Part shown: piece after piece, positions 7,150 through 14,963 of the stretch
How the letters are laid out: every line of letters begins with the position of its first letter
Position numbering within the stretch: position 1 is the stretch's first letter
Source: Salinibaculum litoreum
Lineage (GTDB): Archaea > Halobacteriota > Halobacteria > Halobacteriales > Haloarculaceae
Assembly: GCA_009789175.1 (NCBI GenBank)
Contig: CP046866.1
Coordinates: 1,240,001-1,304,000, forward strand
Reading direction: 5' to 3'
DNA: 64,000 nt
The notes under the pieces: generated by a model
Databases searched by the model: none
The model's input: the letters and a program-made list of their open reading frames with translations, nothing else
Told to the model about the DNA's origin: nothing
Translations under genes and position numbers: made by a program

Positions 7150-7445
7150 CAGTTCCCACCTCCTGCGACCATGCCGACCACAGACTGTTTGATACCGAGG
7201 TTGCCCGCGAGGTTGTCGACAGCGTTGAGACCGCCACCGACGGCGACCATCGGGTAGCCCATAGCGAGACCGCTGCCGGCCACCGCCACGCCATACACCT
7301 CGTTGGGAAGGTTCTGTCCGGTCACGTTCTCGACGGCTGCACGGGCGACCAGTGCGCCCATGAAGCCAGCAAACGCGAGCGCTACGTCTGTCCAGTAATC
7401 CGGTTCTGCCAGGTCGTTGAAAGCGTCGGATAGGTCAACTGCCAT
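7149..7445 (-). CDS. Virion membrane protein
   Basis: This 98-residue protein has two or three hydrophobic Gly/Ala-rich segments (about residues 20-38, 50-72 and 88-96), resembling small internal-membrane proteins of icosahedral haloviruses. A good TATA box lies about 33 bases upstream, so it may begin a separately promoted capsid transcript. Its stop overlaps the start of the small capsid candidate. Confidence 0.65.
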   Translation of the reverse strand: MAVDLSDAFNDLAEPDYWTDVALAFAGFMGALVARAAVENVTGQNLPNEVYGVAVAGSGLAMGYPMVAVGGGLNAVDNLAGNLGIKQSVVGMVAGGGN

Positions 7446-7471
7446 ACGTCCGTCTCGAACTCTCTACCGGC

Positions 7472-7484
7472 CGTTTATAGTGGT
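7472..7484 (-). promoter_or_regulatory. TATA box of capsid gene cluster
   Basis: On the minus strand CACTATAAACGG lies about 33 bases before the ATG at 7445. This spacing fits an archaeal promoter with a very short leader. The 167-base gap before this gene is the largest inside the structural operon, supporting an internal promoter. Confidence 0.6.
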
Positions 7485-7612
7485 CGCAGTGAGGAACACT
7501 GAGGTTCGATAAGAATGGTAGAGGATGTCGCAGAACAGTTACCATACCCCGCCAGTCTACACGGACTGAATTGCTCGATACAGCGCGCAAACTGAATATC
7601 CTCTTTACTGAT

Positions 7613-7807
7613 TCACTGGTCCGTAACGAAATCCGAGACGAATGTAATGAGGATCCACACTGGAAGGAAGAACATTAGCAAAATTGCGAAAATCCCGATT
7701 GCATCTAACACTTGACTGTCAGAGGTTCCGGGAGCTGTCTGCATGAAAATCAAAACTACGAACCAGAGGGTGAGGGCCTGGACCAATTCGGTTCTATCCA
7801 TCGACAC
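7613..7807 (-). CDS. Small two-helix membrane protein
   Basis: This 64-residue protein has two transmembrane helices (about residues 10-25 and 37-58) joined by a short T-A-P-G-T-S-D-S loop. Its base composition is lower in GC than the surrounding genes. Gaps of about 160 bases on both sides separate it from the ATPase and capsid genes. Its role could be lysis, envelope or virion membrane; nothing decides between these. Confidence 0.6.
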   Translation of the reverse strand: MSMDRTELVQALTLWFVVLIFMQTAPGTSDSQVLDAIGIFAILLMFFLPVWILITFVSDFVTDQ

Positions 7808-7964
7808 TCAACTGGTGACATTGTGAACACGAGTGCTTTTTGATCAATGAGCACGCTTACTGAACAGCGTGTTCAGCCAGTTCCACGCTGAAAAATAACC
7901 TCCTTGTGGAGAGTTCTATGACACCCTCCTGATAGACATTCTCCCTGTCTATCTCGGCGAGAGT

Positions 7965-8135
7965 CTACAGGTCGAGGGGTCCATCGTAGTGCTGCAACAG
8001 ATGTTTGAACACATCCGGTCGGGCCACGTCATCCGGGCCGTCGTATCCCCGACTCTCGGCCAGTTGTCGGCGGATTTCACGGGCTTTTTTCGCCTCACCT
8101 CCATACAGTGTGAGCGGTTCCTTGCGTGCTGCCAT
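7965..8135 (-). CDS. Small basic protein after packaging ATPase
   Basis: This 56-residue ORF starts one base after the ATPase stop. It is charged and helical (G-G-E-A-K-K-A-R-E-I-R-R-Q-L-A-E), with the end F-K-H-L-L-Q-H-Y. Small proteins of this sort in haloviruses are often DNA-binding, but no motif proves it. The tight coupling supports a real gene. Confidence 0.6.
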   Translation of the reverse strand: MAARKEPLTLYGGEAKKAREIRRQLAESRGYDGPDDVARPDVFKHLLQHYDGPLDL

Positions 8136-8136
8136 G

Positions 8137-8919
8137 TTATCCTGGAGTCGTCAGCCCCTCGCCTTCGGGACCGTAGTGTGTCGATTGCATGTCGAGCGCT
8201 CGTGAATCGACGCGCCGAGTGTCGCCGCCGTCAGTGCTGTATATCCACTCCGAGCCCTGCGTCTGGCCGTCCTTCGTGAACTTCCGCACTGGGACAGCCC
8301 CGTCGTCGGCTTCGAGGTCGCTTGGCAGGCCCCGAACGGTTCCCATCTGTGGGTTGTGGACACCCTCGGGATAATCGACGATGCCGCCGACTTTGTTGAG
8401 GTCTGCCGTCGAGGAGAACCCACCGAGCAGGCGGACCATCATCTGAGCAACCACAGTCTCGTCGAGACGCGCCAGCCGTTGGGTGACCCACATCGAGGAG
8501 ACGCCTTCACCCCGCCCGGTCGTTGCGAGCCCTTCGATGGTCTCGGGGTAGCTGCCCGACTGCGGGGCGACGAAATGCGCCTCGTCGATGACGACCAGCA
8601 CGGACCCATCCAGGCGACGGGCGGCACGGATTGCAGATGCACACACCTCGCGCCACTCTTCGGTTCGTAGGCGGTGCCGGGCCAGCACCAGATTCCCGTT
8701 CTGTTCGAGCACGTCCGTCCAGGCGTGGGCGTCGACGCCCACCTCGTCAGGGCCAGCAATGCCCCAGTGCGCGAGGTCGGCCTTCACCAGCCCTCGGTAC
8801 TCGTCCTTGTAGTCGAGTACGAGCAGGTAGTCGTAGGTGGGTGCGTTGTCCTCGGTCCACCACTGGCACAGCCAGGACTTTCCCCAGCCGCTTTTCGCAC
8901 CGACGAGCGCGTGGGTCAT
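8137..8919 (-). CDS. Genome packaging ATPase (FtsK/HerA-type)
   Basis: This 260-residue protein has a Walker A G-A-K-S-G-W-G-K-S-W at residues 7-16 and a Walker B S-V-L-V-V-I-D-E-A-H near residue 110. A later T-T-G-R-G-E-G segment is followed by a Q-R sensor-like motif (W-V-T-Q-R-L-A-R-L). These match the small packaging ATPases of the PRD1/adenovirus lineage, which pump DNA into membrane-containing capsids. Its 3' neighbours are the capsid candidates, as in SH1-like viruses. It overlaps the upstream gene by 4 bases. Confidence 0.85.
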   Translation of the reverse strand: MTHALVGAKSGWGKSWLCQWWTEDNAPTYDYLLVLDYKDEYRGLVKADLAHWGIAGPDEVGVDAHAWTDVLEQNGNLVLARHRLRTEEWREVCASAIRAARRLDGSVLVVIDEAHFVAPQSGSYPETIEGLATTGRGEGVSSMWVTQRLARLDETVVAQMMVRLLGGFSSTADLNKVGGIVDYPEGVHNPQMGTVRGLPSDLEADDGAVPVRKFTKDGQTQGSEWIYSTDGGDTRRVDSRALDMQSTHYGPEGEGLTTPG

Positions 8920-9560
8920 GTCTCCGATTCGAGTTCCTGCACCCGTGCTTCCAGTTCCTCGATGCGGCGCTCGCGGTGTTCTATCTCATCGGCCAACTGG
9001 GTGATAACGCCCGTGTACGACCGGATGGGACCGGCCAGCAGTGTTTCCAGGGCCATGCCGCGGTCCCAGTTAATGACGCCAGCCACGAATTCGTCAAGTT
9101 CGAGCCCGAACGACTCTTGAACGTGCATGGCCGCGATGTGCCCCAGGTCGGCGCGGTTGGCCTCTGACAGTGGTGCGTCGACGACACCCATCTGTCGATA
9201 CTGCTCATACCACGTTTCGAGTTGGTCGCGCCACTGCTGGCCGTCGTAGCCGACGTATTCGGCAGCCTGCTCCGGCGCTTCGATGTCGACGACTTCAGCA
9301 AACCAGTACGGTGCGAGGTCCTGCTCAGCGGTCGCTTCGGCGATGTCCAAGAGTTCCCGACGGCGCTTCTCGCGGTCGTGTTGCACCGGGATGTCCATGT
9401 CGGCCGCGTCGACACACTGGCTGATTGCCTGGGCCTGCTCGTACTCGATGCTGCTGATAACGTCCGCCAGCGATTGGAATAGCGGATGGTCGGCCGGGTC
9501 GATGGCCTGCACCGCTCGCTTCATCCCCATCTCGCTGAGTTTGTCGGTCATGCCAAGCAT
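8916..9560 (-). CDS. Virion/packaging-operon protein with coiled coil
   Basis: This 214-residue acidic, helical protein has a C-terminal coiled coil of about 25 residues (L-A-D-E-I-E-H-R-E-R-R-I-E-E-L). It overlaps the ATPase start by 4 bases and shares one base with the gene upstream, so it is coupled to both. It could be an ATPase partner or a minor virion protein. No family recognised. Confidence 0.6.
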   Translation of the reverse strand: MLGMTDKLSEMGMKRAVQAIDPADHPLFQSLADVISSIEYEQAQAISQCVDAADMDIPVQHDREKRRRELLDIAEATAEQDLAPYWFAEVVDIEAPEQAAEYVGYDGQQWRDQLETWYEQYRQMGVVDAPLSEANRADLGHIAAMHVQESFGLELDEFVAGVINWDRGMALETLLAGPIRSYTGVITQLADEIEHRERRIEELEARVQELESET

Positions 9561-10066
9561 CAGGCATCAGCCTCCGTGTCCTCGCCGCCGATGTTCTCGA
9601 TGATAGCAGGGTCGTCCATGACGACCATCCCGCCCCAGACGACAGTCATGACGATGATGGTCTGGCCGGGAGAGAGTTGGTCGGGGCCGCCGTGTTGGTC
9701 TATCCAGTCGTCTACCGCGTCGTCGATGTCGAGGTCGCGGGCGATGTCGGCGTACTCGTCGAGCACGTCCTTGCGGTCGCGGTCGAGCCCGGAGCCGTAC
9801 TGGTCGCGGGCGACGGCCGCGCCCATGCCCAGGACGTTACAGTACACGTCTCCGATGCTGGTGCGGTCGGTGTCGGCGTCGGGGGTGAGCTCGGGCTCGC
9901 GGTCGGTGGCTGGCTGGTCGTTGTCGTCTTCGTCGGCAGCTGCACCGGCTTCGGCTTCGACCTGCTCGGCGACCGCACTGATGTCGGCCATCTCGTCGCT
10001 GTCGATGGGTGGCTGGTCCTGGTCGTCGGTGCTGTCCTCGGCTGGTTCAGATGCGGACATGCTCAC
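9560..10066 (-). CDS. Acidic protein with C-terminal hydrophobic segment
   Basis: This is a 168-residue protein. The first 60 residues are disordered and very acidic (Glu/Asp/Ala/Gln). A middle helical domain contains C-N-V-L-G-M-G-A-A-V-A. A hydrophobic stretch (T-I-I-V-M-T-V-V-W-G-G-M-V-V-M) sits near residue 140, possibly a membrane helix. It overlaps the genes on both sides. A virion membrane protein is possible. Confidence 0.55.
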   Translation of the reverse strand: MSMSASEPAEDSTDDQDQPPIDSDEMADISAVAEQVEAEAGAAADEDDNDQPATDREPELTPDADTDRTSIGDVYCNVLGMGAAVARDQYGSGLDRDRKDVLDEYADIARDLDIDDAVDDWIDQHGGPDQLSPGQTIIVMTVVWGGMVVMDDPAIIENIGGEDTEADA

Positions 10067-10704
10067 ACCTCCCCCTCGATGAGCGTGGTCTCGGTGGGAC
10101 TGTCGTCCTGCTCGTCGGTGGTGTCGATGTCCACGGGCTCGGGTTGGTCGTCACCGGAGCGCAGCCACAGCCAGGCCAGTACGAGCACGAGCACTAGCCC
10201 GCCGACCATTGCCAGCGTCCAGGTGTCGACTGGCAGGGTGGGCACGGGCAGGTCCGTGTCGTCGCTGCTCGTGGTGGTGCTACCCCCGCTCGACGCGTCG
10301 GCAGGGGTGGTCTGTTCGGTGCTCGATGTGCTCGTGAAGCGGTCGTATTCGTCGTCAGTAGGCATAGCGTCGGTGTCGGGGGTATCCTCGGGGTGGTCGT
10401 TCTCCTGCTCAGCGGTGCTGTCGTGGTCCTCTTGTGCTTGATTTTGGTCGTCGTCGGTCGACTGACTGCCAGCGGAAGATTCTGCTGCTTTTTCACCTGC
10501 TGTTTCCTGCTCGTCTTCCTGCTGCTGTCCCTCGGTCTTCCCGCTCTCTGGACCCGTGTCGTTGGCGACCATCTCGTCTACCTGCTGCTTGAGGGTATCC
10601 GTGTTGCTGTGAGCAGGGTCGGGTTTGGCGTTGATGTGCTTCTTCAGTGCTGCCGGTTCCTTCGATACGTCGCACCCCTCTGCGGGGCATGGGTAGTCTG
10701 TCAT
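10063..10704 (-). CDS. Zinc-finger, membrane-anchored acidic protein
   Basis: This 213-residue protein starts with a C2H-type finger (C-P-A-E-G-C near residues 6-11 and K-K-H-I-N). A roughly 120-residue Glu/Gln/Ser/Thr/Asp-rich disordered region follows, then one strong transmembrane helix (about residues 165-186: LAMVGGLVLVLVLAWLWL) and a short acidic tail. The combination suggests a protein linking nucleic acid to a membrane, perhaps during assembly. That reading is inference. Confidence 0.6.
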   Translation of the reverse strand: MTDYPCPAEGCDVSKEPAALKKHINAKPDPAHSNTDTLKQQVDEMVANDTGPESGKTEGQQQEDEQETAGEKAAESSAGSQSTDDDQNQAQEDHDSTAEQENDHPEDTPDTDAMPTDDEYDRFTSTSSTEQTTPADASSGGSTTTSSDDTDLPVPTLPVDTWTLAMVGGLVLVLVLAWLWLRSGDDQPEPVDIDTTDEQDDSPTETTLIEGEV

Positions 10705-11807
10705 AGAGTCTCTTGACCGCCCTTGGCCACCTGAAAGGCGTCGGGCTTGTGCTGGGTCGTCTCGGTTGTCGAGTCGGTGCTGTCGCGTTCGTCAGCCAGG
10801 ATGCCGCCGGGGTTCTCCTCGGTCGTTTCCTCGACGGTGCCCTGGCCGGGCTCGCCCTGCTCGCCGCCGGCCAGCCGCGCCTGGTCGTTGGCCCGGTCGC
10901 CGGCGAGGTCGCGCTGGTCGTCCATCTCGATGATGTTCGTACTGTCGCCGCTCATCTGCTCGTGCAGTGTCGACAGCCGATGGTTCTCTGTGAGGTCGCC
11001 GAGCGCGTCGAGCAGGGCGTGCAGTTGCTCCGGTGGTTCCGTTTCCTGGCCGGTGTCCTCTCGAATCGCCACCATTGCCGACCACGCCCGTTCAGCGTTC
11101 CGGCGTTCCTGCTCTACAGCGTCGAGCAGTTCCGACAGAGAGGCGAGAGCGGCCTTGTATCCACTCAGTGCGCGAGAGTACGCGCCTGCTTGCTTCCCCG
11201 AGAGGGATTCATCGGAGTCCTCAGGAAAGTCTGAGAGGAGCGACTGCACCTCTTCGGGGTCGTAGCCGCACCTGTCGGTCAGAAACTCGCAGGCGTCGGG
11301 GTCGCCGTGTTCGCAGTGACCGGCGGCATGGTCGCACTGCTCGCTCTGTGCAGTCCGCGCGGCTCTGCCAGCCCGTTCCTCGGCGCTGTCCTCGTTGTCC
11401 ATCCGCCGGCCGCCGCGTCCCTCGCGGGCGGCCCGTTCCATCACTTCGCGGTGCTCGTCGACGGTAAGGGAGGTGTCGTAGTGCGCCAGCCAGTCGTCGA
11501 CACCTTCGCTGGCAGCGATGCCCTTCACCGCCCGGGCGTGAGGGACGCTCGCGTTCGCTTCGGAGAAGTCGATGTCCCGCTTCTCGTGGTCGGAGAGGGC
11601 GACCTGCCCCGCTGTATCGGCCCGCTCACCCCGTGCGTCGGCTGCGTCCCGGCGGGCCTCTTCGAGCAGCCAGTCGGGAGCGTCCGACCGGAACGTGACC
11701 GTCAGTAGACGGGCGTCGTCGTCCGGGCAGATGTGGTCGGGGTACTCCTCGCGGTAGGAGTCCGCCACGTCCTTCGCGCCGCTTGGGAACTCGACGCTCG
11801 GGCTCAC
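10701..11807 (-). CDS. Large hydrophilic virus protein with Cys/His cluster
   Basis: This protein is about 368 residues, starting at GTG 11807, which overlaps the TGA upstream; the longer frame adds Arg-rich shadow sequence. It is acidic and helical. Mid-protein (about residues 165-190) the pattern C-D-H-A-A-G-H-C-E-H...C...C could hold zinc. The C-terminal third is disordered and Glu/Gln/Thr-rich. It is the longest gene of the structural operon. Function unknown; possible minor virion or assembly protein. Confidence 0.6.
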   Translation of the reverse strand: MSPSVEFPSGAKDVADSYREEYPDHICPDDDARLLTVTFRSDAPDWLLEEARRDAADARGERADTAGQVALSDHEKRDIDFSEANASVPHARAVKGIAASEGVDDWLAHYDTSLTVDEHREVMERAAREGRGGRRMDNEDSAEERAGRAARTAQSEQCDHAAGHCEHGDPDACEFLTDRCGYDPEEVQSLLSDFPEDSDESLSGKQAGAYSRALSGYKAALASLSELLDAVEQERRNAERAWSAMVAIREDTGQETEPPEQLHALLDALGDLTENHRLSTLHEQMSGDSTNIIEMDDQRDLAGDRANDQARLAGGEQGEPGQGTVEETTEENPGGILADERDSTDSTTETTQHKPDAFQVAKGGQETL

Positions 11808-12061
11808 GCCTCTACCTCCTCGGCGATGCGCTCGGCGACGGCGACGGCGTCGGCCCGCGACTTGTGGCGATAGCGGCTCACCGTGACCACCTCGACGAGC
11901 GCCCCGGTACCGACCTGTCCCAGCCGGACGTGTGCCCCCTGGGAGTGACGGCGGGCGATGCGTTGGGCTCGCTCTGGACACTGGACCGCCGCGAACTCGT
12001 CGGCGGGGCGGAAGCGGACGGTCCAGCGGGTGTCACTCTTCGACACCGCCAGCGGGTCCAT
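11804..12061 (-). CDS. Small basic protein
   Basis: This is an 85-residue protein starting at M-D-P-L-A-V, inside the end of the upstream zinc-ribbon ORF. It is rich in Arg/Ala/Val with predicted beta-alpha elements (W-T-V-R-F-R-P, V-E-V-V-T-V-S-R-Y). The stop overlaps the next GTG. The fold resembles short ferredoxin-like or nucleic-acid-binding proteins, but that is speculative. Confidence 0.55.
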   Translation of the reverse strand: MDPLAVSKSDTRWTVRFRPADEFAAVQCPERAQRIARRHSQGAHVRLGQVGTGALVEVVTVSRYRHKSRADAVAVAERIAEEVEA

Positions 12062-12134
12062 CTTCGTCCCTCCGACAGAGCGGGCACTCGTCGTCGTTGT
12101 AGTACTCAACTCCGTGAGTCGGGCAAAAGTTCAT
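12033..12134 (-). CDS. Small zinc-ribbon protein, first gene of operon
   Basis: This 33-residue ORF has C-P-T-H at residues 4-7 and C-P-L-C at 17-20, a compact zinc site. It is the most upstream ORF of the leftward operon, with an AT-rich promoter-like element about 35 bases before it. It overlaps the next gene in another frame. Very short, but the cysteine pairs and position support it. Confidence 0.5.
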   Translation of the reverse strand: MNFCPTHGVEYYNDDECPLCRRDEDGPAGGVEE

Positions 12135-12159
12135 AGCACCATCACGGGACCGACTCAGA

Positions 12160-12200
12160 CACCCGATTATCAAAGGCCGGGCGCTGGTTTATCCCCGAGT
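12160..12200. promoter_or_regulatory. Divergent promoter region
   Basis: Minus-strand TTTGATAAT (12166-12174) fits a TATA box for the structural operon starting at 12134. AT-rich TTATCCCCGAGTATAAACT follows at about 12190-12208. CATTTTAGTG near 12230 is about 26 bases before the ATG at 12260. The 125-base gap thus drives both directions. Confidence 0.5.
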
Positions 12201-12259
12201 ATAAACTCTACAACCCACTGATTCGGGCATTTTAGTGCTAATCGTTCTTGGCGTCGAGT

Positions 12260-12505
12260 ATGTCACAGACAGGAGCGGAAACGACGGTCTTGCAGGCACT
12301 TCAGGGAGACGGGGCGCTCAGCCCCTACGGAACAGTGAATGTGCAGATGCAGGGGTCGACTGGGTACATCGCCCTGCCGATTGAGTTGGTTACCTCCTAC
12401 GGCATCACGCAGGGCTACGAGGTGCAACGAGCCTATCACGCCGAGTCGGGCTGTCTCATCACTCCGGTTCGGCCCGGCGTCGACCTGTTCAGGACGGGTG
12501 AGTGA
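12260..12505 (+). CDS. AbrB/SpoVT-like small regulator
   Basis: This 81-residue protein has a swapped-hairpin-type pattern: G-T-V-N-V-Q-M, G-S-T-G-Y-I-A-L-P-I-E-L-V-T-S-Y-G-I-T-Q-G, then Y-E-V-Q-R-A-Y and C-L-I-T-P-V. The order strand, I-A-L-P, helix, G-I-x-x-G-Y-E-V is that of AbrB/MazE-type DNA binding. It is transcribed away from the structural operon across a shared promoter region, so it may control it. Start M-S-Q-T-G chosen by the upstream promoter distance. Confidence 0.6.
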   Translation: MSQTGAETTVLQALQGDGALSPYGTVNVQMQGSTGYIALPIELVTSYGITQGYEVQRAYHAESGCLITPVRPGVDLFRTGE

Positions 12506-12621
12506 TGGAGCGCCCGCTCATCTTGTTTTTCTATATCGGCCTCACATGGCTTTCATTCGAGTTCTGGATTTGGCTACTCGCTCGTCTTGGATTCCCAATG
12601 GCCCAGTACGCCAACGATTGA
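12505..12621 (+). CDS. Small hydrophobic protein (38 aa)
   Basis: This ORF overlaps the AbrB-like stop by one base. It is almost entirely one aromatic-rich transmembrane segment (LILFFYIGLTWLSFEFWIWL). Such single-span peptides in viruses may act in membrane permeabilisation or host interaction. Unproven, but the coupling supports expression. Confidence 0.5.
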   Translation: MERPLILFFYIGLTWLSFEFWIWLLARLGFPMAQYAND

Positions 12622-12668
12622 GCGCCCGGTTCTCACGCCAGAATCAGTCAATACAGTTCCTGTATTGA

Positions 12669-12884
12669 TTAAGAATCTTGGTAGTGGAGGTACGTCCCGG
12701 TACCAATACTGACCACCGCAATAAGCAACATTCCACCGCTCACAACGTCTCTAAGGGAGCCTGATAATACGGGATTTTCTACTATGCCGAACGCTCGCTG
12801 GAATATGATAAGTTGGACCACTAACACAACACTCCCGACCCTTATCAACAACCCTCTGGGACGCATATTCTGAATCACATCCAT
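12669..12884 (-). CDS. Small two-helix membrane protein
   Basis: This 71-residue protein has transmembrane segments at about residues 15-32 and 48-66. The DNA is lower in GC than its neighbours. An AT-rich CTATTTGAG about 25-30 bases upstream may be its promoter. It converges with the preceding small hydrophobic gene. No family recognised. Confidence 0.55.
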   Translation of the reverse strand: MDVIQNMRPRGLLIRVGSVVLVVQLIIFQRAFGIVENPVLSGSLRDVVSGGMLLIAVVSIGTGTYLHYQDS

Positions 12885-13091
12885 AATTCAGATATCCTCT
12901 GACACTCTCAAATAGATACCTGCTGAGATGTCAACTCAGAAGGTGGGCACAAGACATAAATCAGACCCAATACGCAGGCTTAGTGTGCAGAACCAGCGTC
13001 CGGTTCTCACCATAGACCCGGACAGACACCCCCCAGATTCACCCTGCTTCTGCGCTGAACCGCTCTCGACACCCCCGCGATTCGGAGGTTT

Positions 13092-13709
13092 ATGTCCGGT
13101 TCCCCTGACGTACCGGATGCGATGAATCTCGAAGACTACCCTGAAGACGATGGAAAGAAAGTGTGGCTCTCCGAGCGCGAAGTGCAGCAGTTGCTCGACG
13201 TACTCGACGACACCATGCAGGACGCCGCTGTGAAACTCGGTGCCCGGTGCGGCCTGCGGACCCACGAGATTGTGCAGGTCGCCCCCCAGCACGTCGCCGA
13301 CACCGAAGCTGGAACGATGCTCCGGGTGTGGGAGTCCGCGAAGACCGACCACTACCGGGAGACGCCCATCCCGCCCGAGTTCGCCAACACAGTGCAGACC
13401 ATCGACGGTGTGCGTGAGGGCCCGTCTGACGCGCCGCTAATCGACGTTACGAAGCGGACCCTCCGGCGCTGGATGCAAGACGCCACCGAACAGCTACAGG
13501 AGGAGACTGGAGACCCAGGGTGGAAGTTCGTCGGGTTCCACGACCTCCGGCGGACGTGGGCCACCCAGCTACGGAGTGCCGACGTAGACGCGATGGTGGT
13601 CTGCGATTGGGGCGGTTGGAACGACCTTGAGACGTTTCTGGACCACTACCGTGGGACTCACACCCCAGAGGCGCAAAAGCGAGAGCGCGGAAAAGTTGAC
13701 TGGCTGTGA
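13092..13709 (+). CDS. Tyrosine recombinase, catalytic domain only (SNJ2-type)
   Basis: This 205-residue protein has first catalytic Arg in G-L-R-T-H-E-I (about residue 56), H-D-L-R-R (about 154), a W-G-G-W segment near 174 and the nucleophile in D-H-Y-R-G (about 188). The N-terminal core-binding domain of ordinary integrases is missing, as in the short haloviral SNJ2-type integrases. GGAGGT sits 3 bases before the ATG, a strong ribosome site. It is the second integrase of the element, and its last 12 codons recur at 14425-14461. Confidence 0.85.
   Translation: MSGSPDVPDAMNLEDYPEDDGKKVWLSEREVQQLLDVLDDTMQDAAVKLGARCGLRTHEIVQVAPQHVADTEAGTMLRVWESAKTDHYRETPIPPEFANTVQTIDGVREGPSDAPLIDVTKRTLRRWMQDATEQLQEETGDPGWKFVGFHDLRRTWATQLRSADVDAMVVCDWGGWNDLETFLDHYRGTHTPEAQKRERGKVDWL
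13671..13707 (+). repeat. Direct repeat, integrase 3' end (copy 1)
   Basis: These 37 bases at the end of the short integrase gene match 14425-14461 with three mismatches, including 20 identical bases in a row (AAGCGAGAGCGCGGAAAAGT). Together the two copies enclose the VapB/PIN pair, like a duplicated attachment or recombination site. Confidence 0.85.
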
Positions 13710-13750
13710 CCAGCGAAACGATTACACAGAACCATATACAACGTATACAC

Positions 13751-13981
13751 ATGAGCACCACCATCCGCGTTTCCGACGATACGAAGTCTATGCTTTCCGT
13801 TCTGAAAGAAGACGGCGAAAGTTGGGACGAGTTTCTCAACCGGCTCGCTCGACGAGAGCGAGATGTCGAAGAAATCGGCGGCTTCGGAGAGGAAGGACTT
13901 GCTGAGAGTATGGAACAGACGAATCAGGCCATGAGCGAGTCGTTTGAAGAGAACATACAGGATACCGATGATTTGTCTTGA
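13751..13981 (+). CDS. VapB-type antitoxin
   Basis: This 76-residue protein has an N-terminal strand (T-T-I-R-V-S-D-D-T-K) and a helix-turn-helix (S-W-D-E-F-L-N-R-L-A-R-R) typical of ribbon-helix-helix VapB antitoxins of haloarchaea. An acidic, flexible C-terminal half would wrap a toxin. The PIN gene overlaps its last 14 bases. Start at M-S-T-T-I-R chosen because the in-frame upstream extension lies inside the integrase stop region. Confidence 0.75.
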   Translation: MSTTIRVSDDTKSMLSVLKEDGESWDEFLNRLARRERDVEEIGGFGEEGLAESMEQTNQAMSESFEENIQDTDDLS

Positions 13982-14369
13982 CAACAGCGTGCTTCGCAGG
14001 CTCGCCAGCCCACAGTCGTTCCCGAAGGTCAACTCGTACCTGTCTGACCACTCTTCTGAGCCGTGGGTGACGCCTGCTACCGTTGCTTTCGAGTACTACG
14101 CCTACTACGGCTCACAGTCGAAAGTACGACAGCAACAGCGAGTCCTGAACAACAAACTCGATGGGATTCTACCCTTCACCGACGACGTGGCTTCTGAAGC
14201 CGCGCAGTTACAACTGCTCCTGGGAAAACAGAACGTCTCGCTCGACATCGCCGACCTACTGCACGCCGCCACCGCCCGTGAGGCAGGGGTGACGTTCGTT
14301 ACCCGTGACGCCGACGACTACGACAAAGAGCCGCTAAAGCAGTTGATGTCCGTCGAAATAATCAGTTAG
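13968..14369 (+). CDS. VapC-like PIN-domain toxin
   Basis: This 133-residue PIN-domain protein starts M-I-C-L-D-N-S, giving the first acidic residue (D5). Further acidic residues are a conserved E near residue 37 (V-A-F-E-Y), D near 93 (S-L-D-I-A-D-L-L-H-A) and D near 112 (F-V-T-R-D-A-D-D-Y). These form the usual metal site of RNases that cut tRNA or rRNA. Coupled to the antitoxin upstream. In a provirus this pair could stabilise the element or act against competitors. Confidence 0.8.
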   Translation: MICLDNSVLRRLASPQSFPKVNSYLSDHSSEPWVTPATVAFEYYAYYGSQSKVRQQQRVLNNKLDGILPFTDDVASEAAQLQLLLGKQNVSLDIADLLHAATAREAGVTFVTRDADDYDKEPLKQLMSVEIIS

Positions 14370-14386
14370 TCTCTCAAACCCGGCCA

Positions 14387-14423
14387 CCGTCGGCGTCGGC
14401 TGGCGGGCAGCGTCGAGGTCGCC
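14387..14423 (-). repeat. Remnant of winged-helix gene tail (copy A)
   Basis: On the minus strand this reads G-D-L-D-A-A-R-Q-P-T-P-T, matching G-D-L-D-A-A-H-Q-P-T-P-T at the end of the interrupted winged-helix gene (16865-16902). It stands alone beside the duplicated integrase tail and is not part of any gene here. Confidence 0.75.
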
Positions 14424-14424
14424 A

Positions 14425-14461
14425 GCGCAGAAGCGAGAGCGCGGAAAAGTCGGCTGGCTGT
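14425..14461 (+). repeat. Direct repeat, integrase 3' end (copy 2)
   Basis: This copy encodes A-Q-K-R-E-R-G-K-V-G-W-L followed by a TAA at 14461-14463, matching the end of the short integrase at 13671-13707. There is no integrase coding sequence in front of it. It probably marks the far end of an inserted toxin-antitoxin cassette or a recombined integrase remnant. Confidence 0.85.
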
Positions 14462-14507
14462 AATCGCTGAAGGACAACATTTTACACCAGCCGGTTGCCC
14501 GTCGCGT

Positions 14508-14936
14508 ATGGTTACTGCATCTGCGTCAGTCTCGTCCGCACAAGCAGAGTTAGCGCATCTCGAAGACGGTGAGGAGATTCTTGGGAACGTCGCTTACGGA
14601 TGGTCCAGCTGGTCTCGATTGATAATTGTCGGTCTCATAACAGCACCATTCCTCATTGGCATCGTGATACTGCTCCACGTCTATCAGGCCAAGCGAAAAA
14701 GTGGCTGTGTCGTCACGAACTACCGAATCGTTCAAACGACAGGTGGTCTCCTATCCTCCCAAACGCACGAGATTCGGATGGAAGATATTCGGAGTATATC
14801 AACGTACAATAGCGCAATTAGCGGTGGCGGCGTCCGGCTCGACACTGGTGCGGGCGAGATTTCTATCGGCACTACGAATCCGCGTGAGTTAGCCAATACC
14901 GTCCGCGAGCAGAAGAACCGTCGCGATAACTCGTAA
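14508..14936 (+). CDS. Membrane-anchored PH-like protein
   Basis: This 142-residue protein has one transmembrane helix (about residues 38-58: LIIVGLITAPFLIGIVILL). A bacterial-PH-type beta domain follows (V-V-T-N-Y-R-I-V-Q-T-T-G-G-L-L, then I-R-M-E-D-I-R-S-I and G-E-I-S-I-G-T-T-N-P). Such proteins sit in the cytoplasmic membrane; role unknown. CATTTTACACC about 27 bases upstream is a likely promoter, so it is its own unit between two cargo boundaries. Confidence 0.65.
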   Translation: MVTASASVSSAQAELAHLEDGEEILGNVAYGWSSWSRLIIVGLITAPFLIGIVILLHVYQAKRKSGCVVTNYRIVQTTGGLLSSQTHEIRMEDIRSISTYNSAISGGGVRLDTGAGEISIGTTNPRELANTVREQKNRRDNS

Positions 14937-14963
14937 ACGACCCTCTGAGCACGCGGTTAATGT

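Noticed and set aside
8631-9167. 178-residue open frame on the plus strand
   Set aside because: Arg/Pro-rich antisense of the packaging ATPase and its neighbour.
11808-11981. Upstream extension of the 368-residue virus protein
   Set aside because: The extra 58 residues are Arg-rich and overlap another gene; GTG 11807 overlaps the upstream stop and fits the operon.
12622-13091. Second attachment site in the middle of the provirus
   Set aside because: The tRNA-Trp 3' end sequence was not found here or elsewhere between 185 and 21111, so no nested element at the same site is supported.
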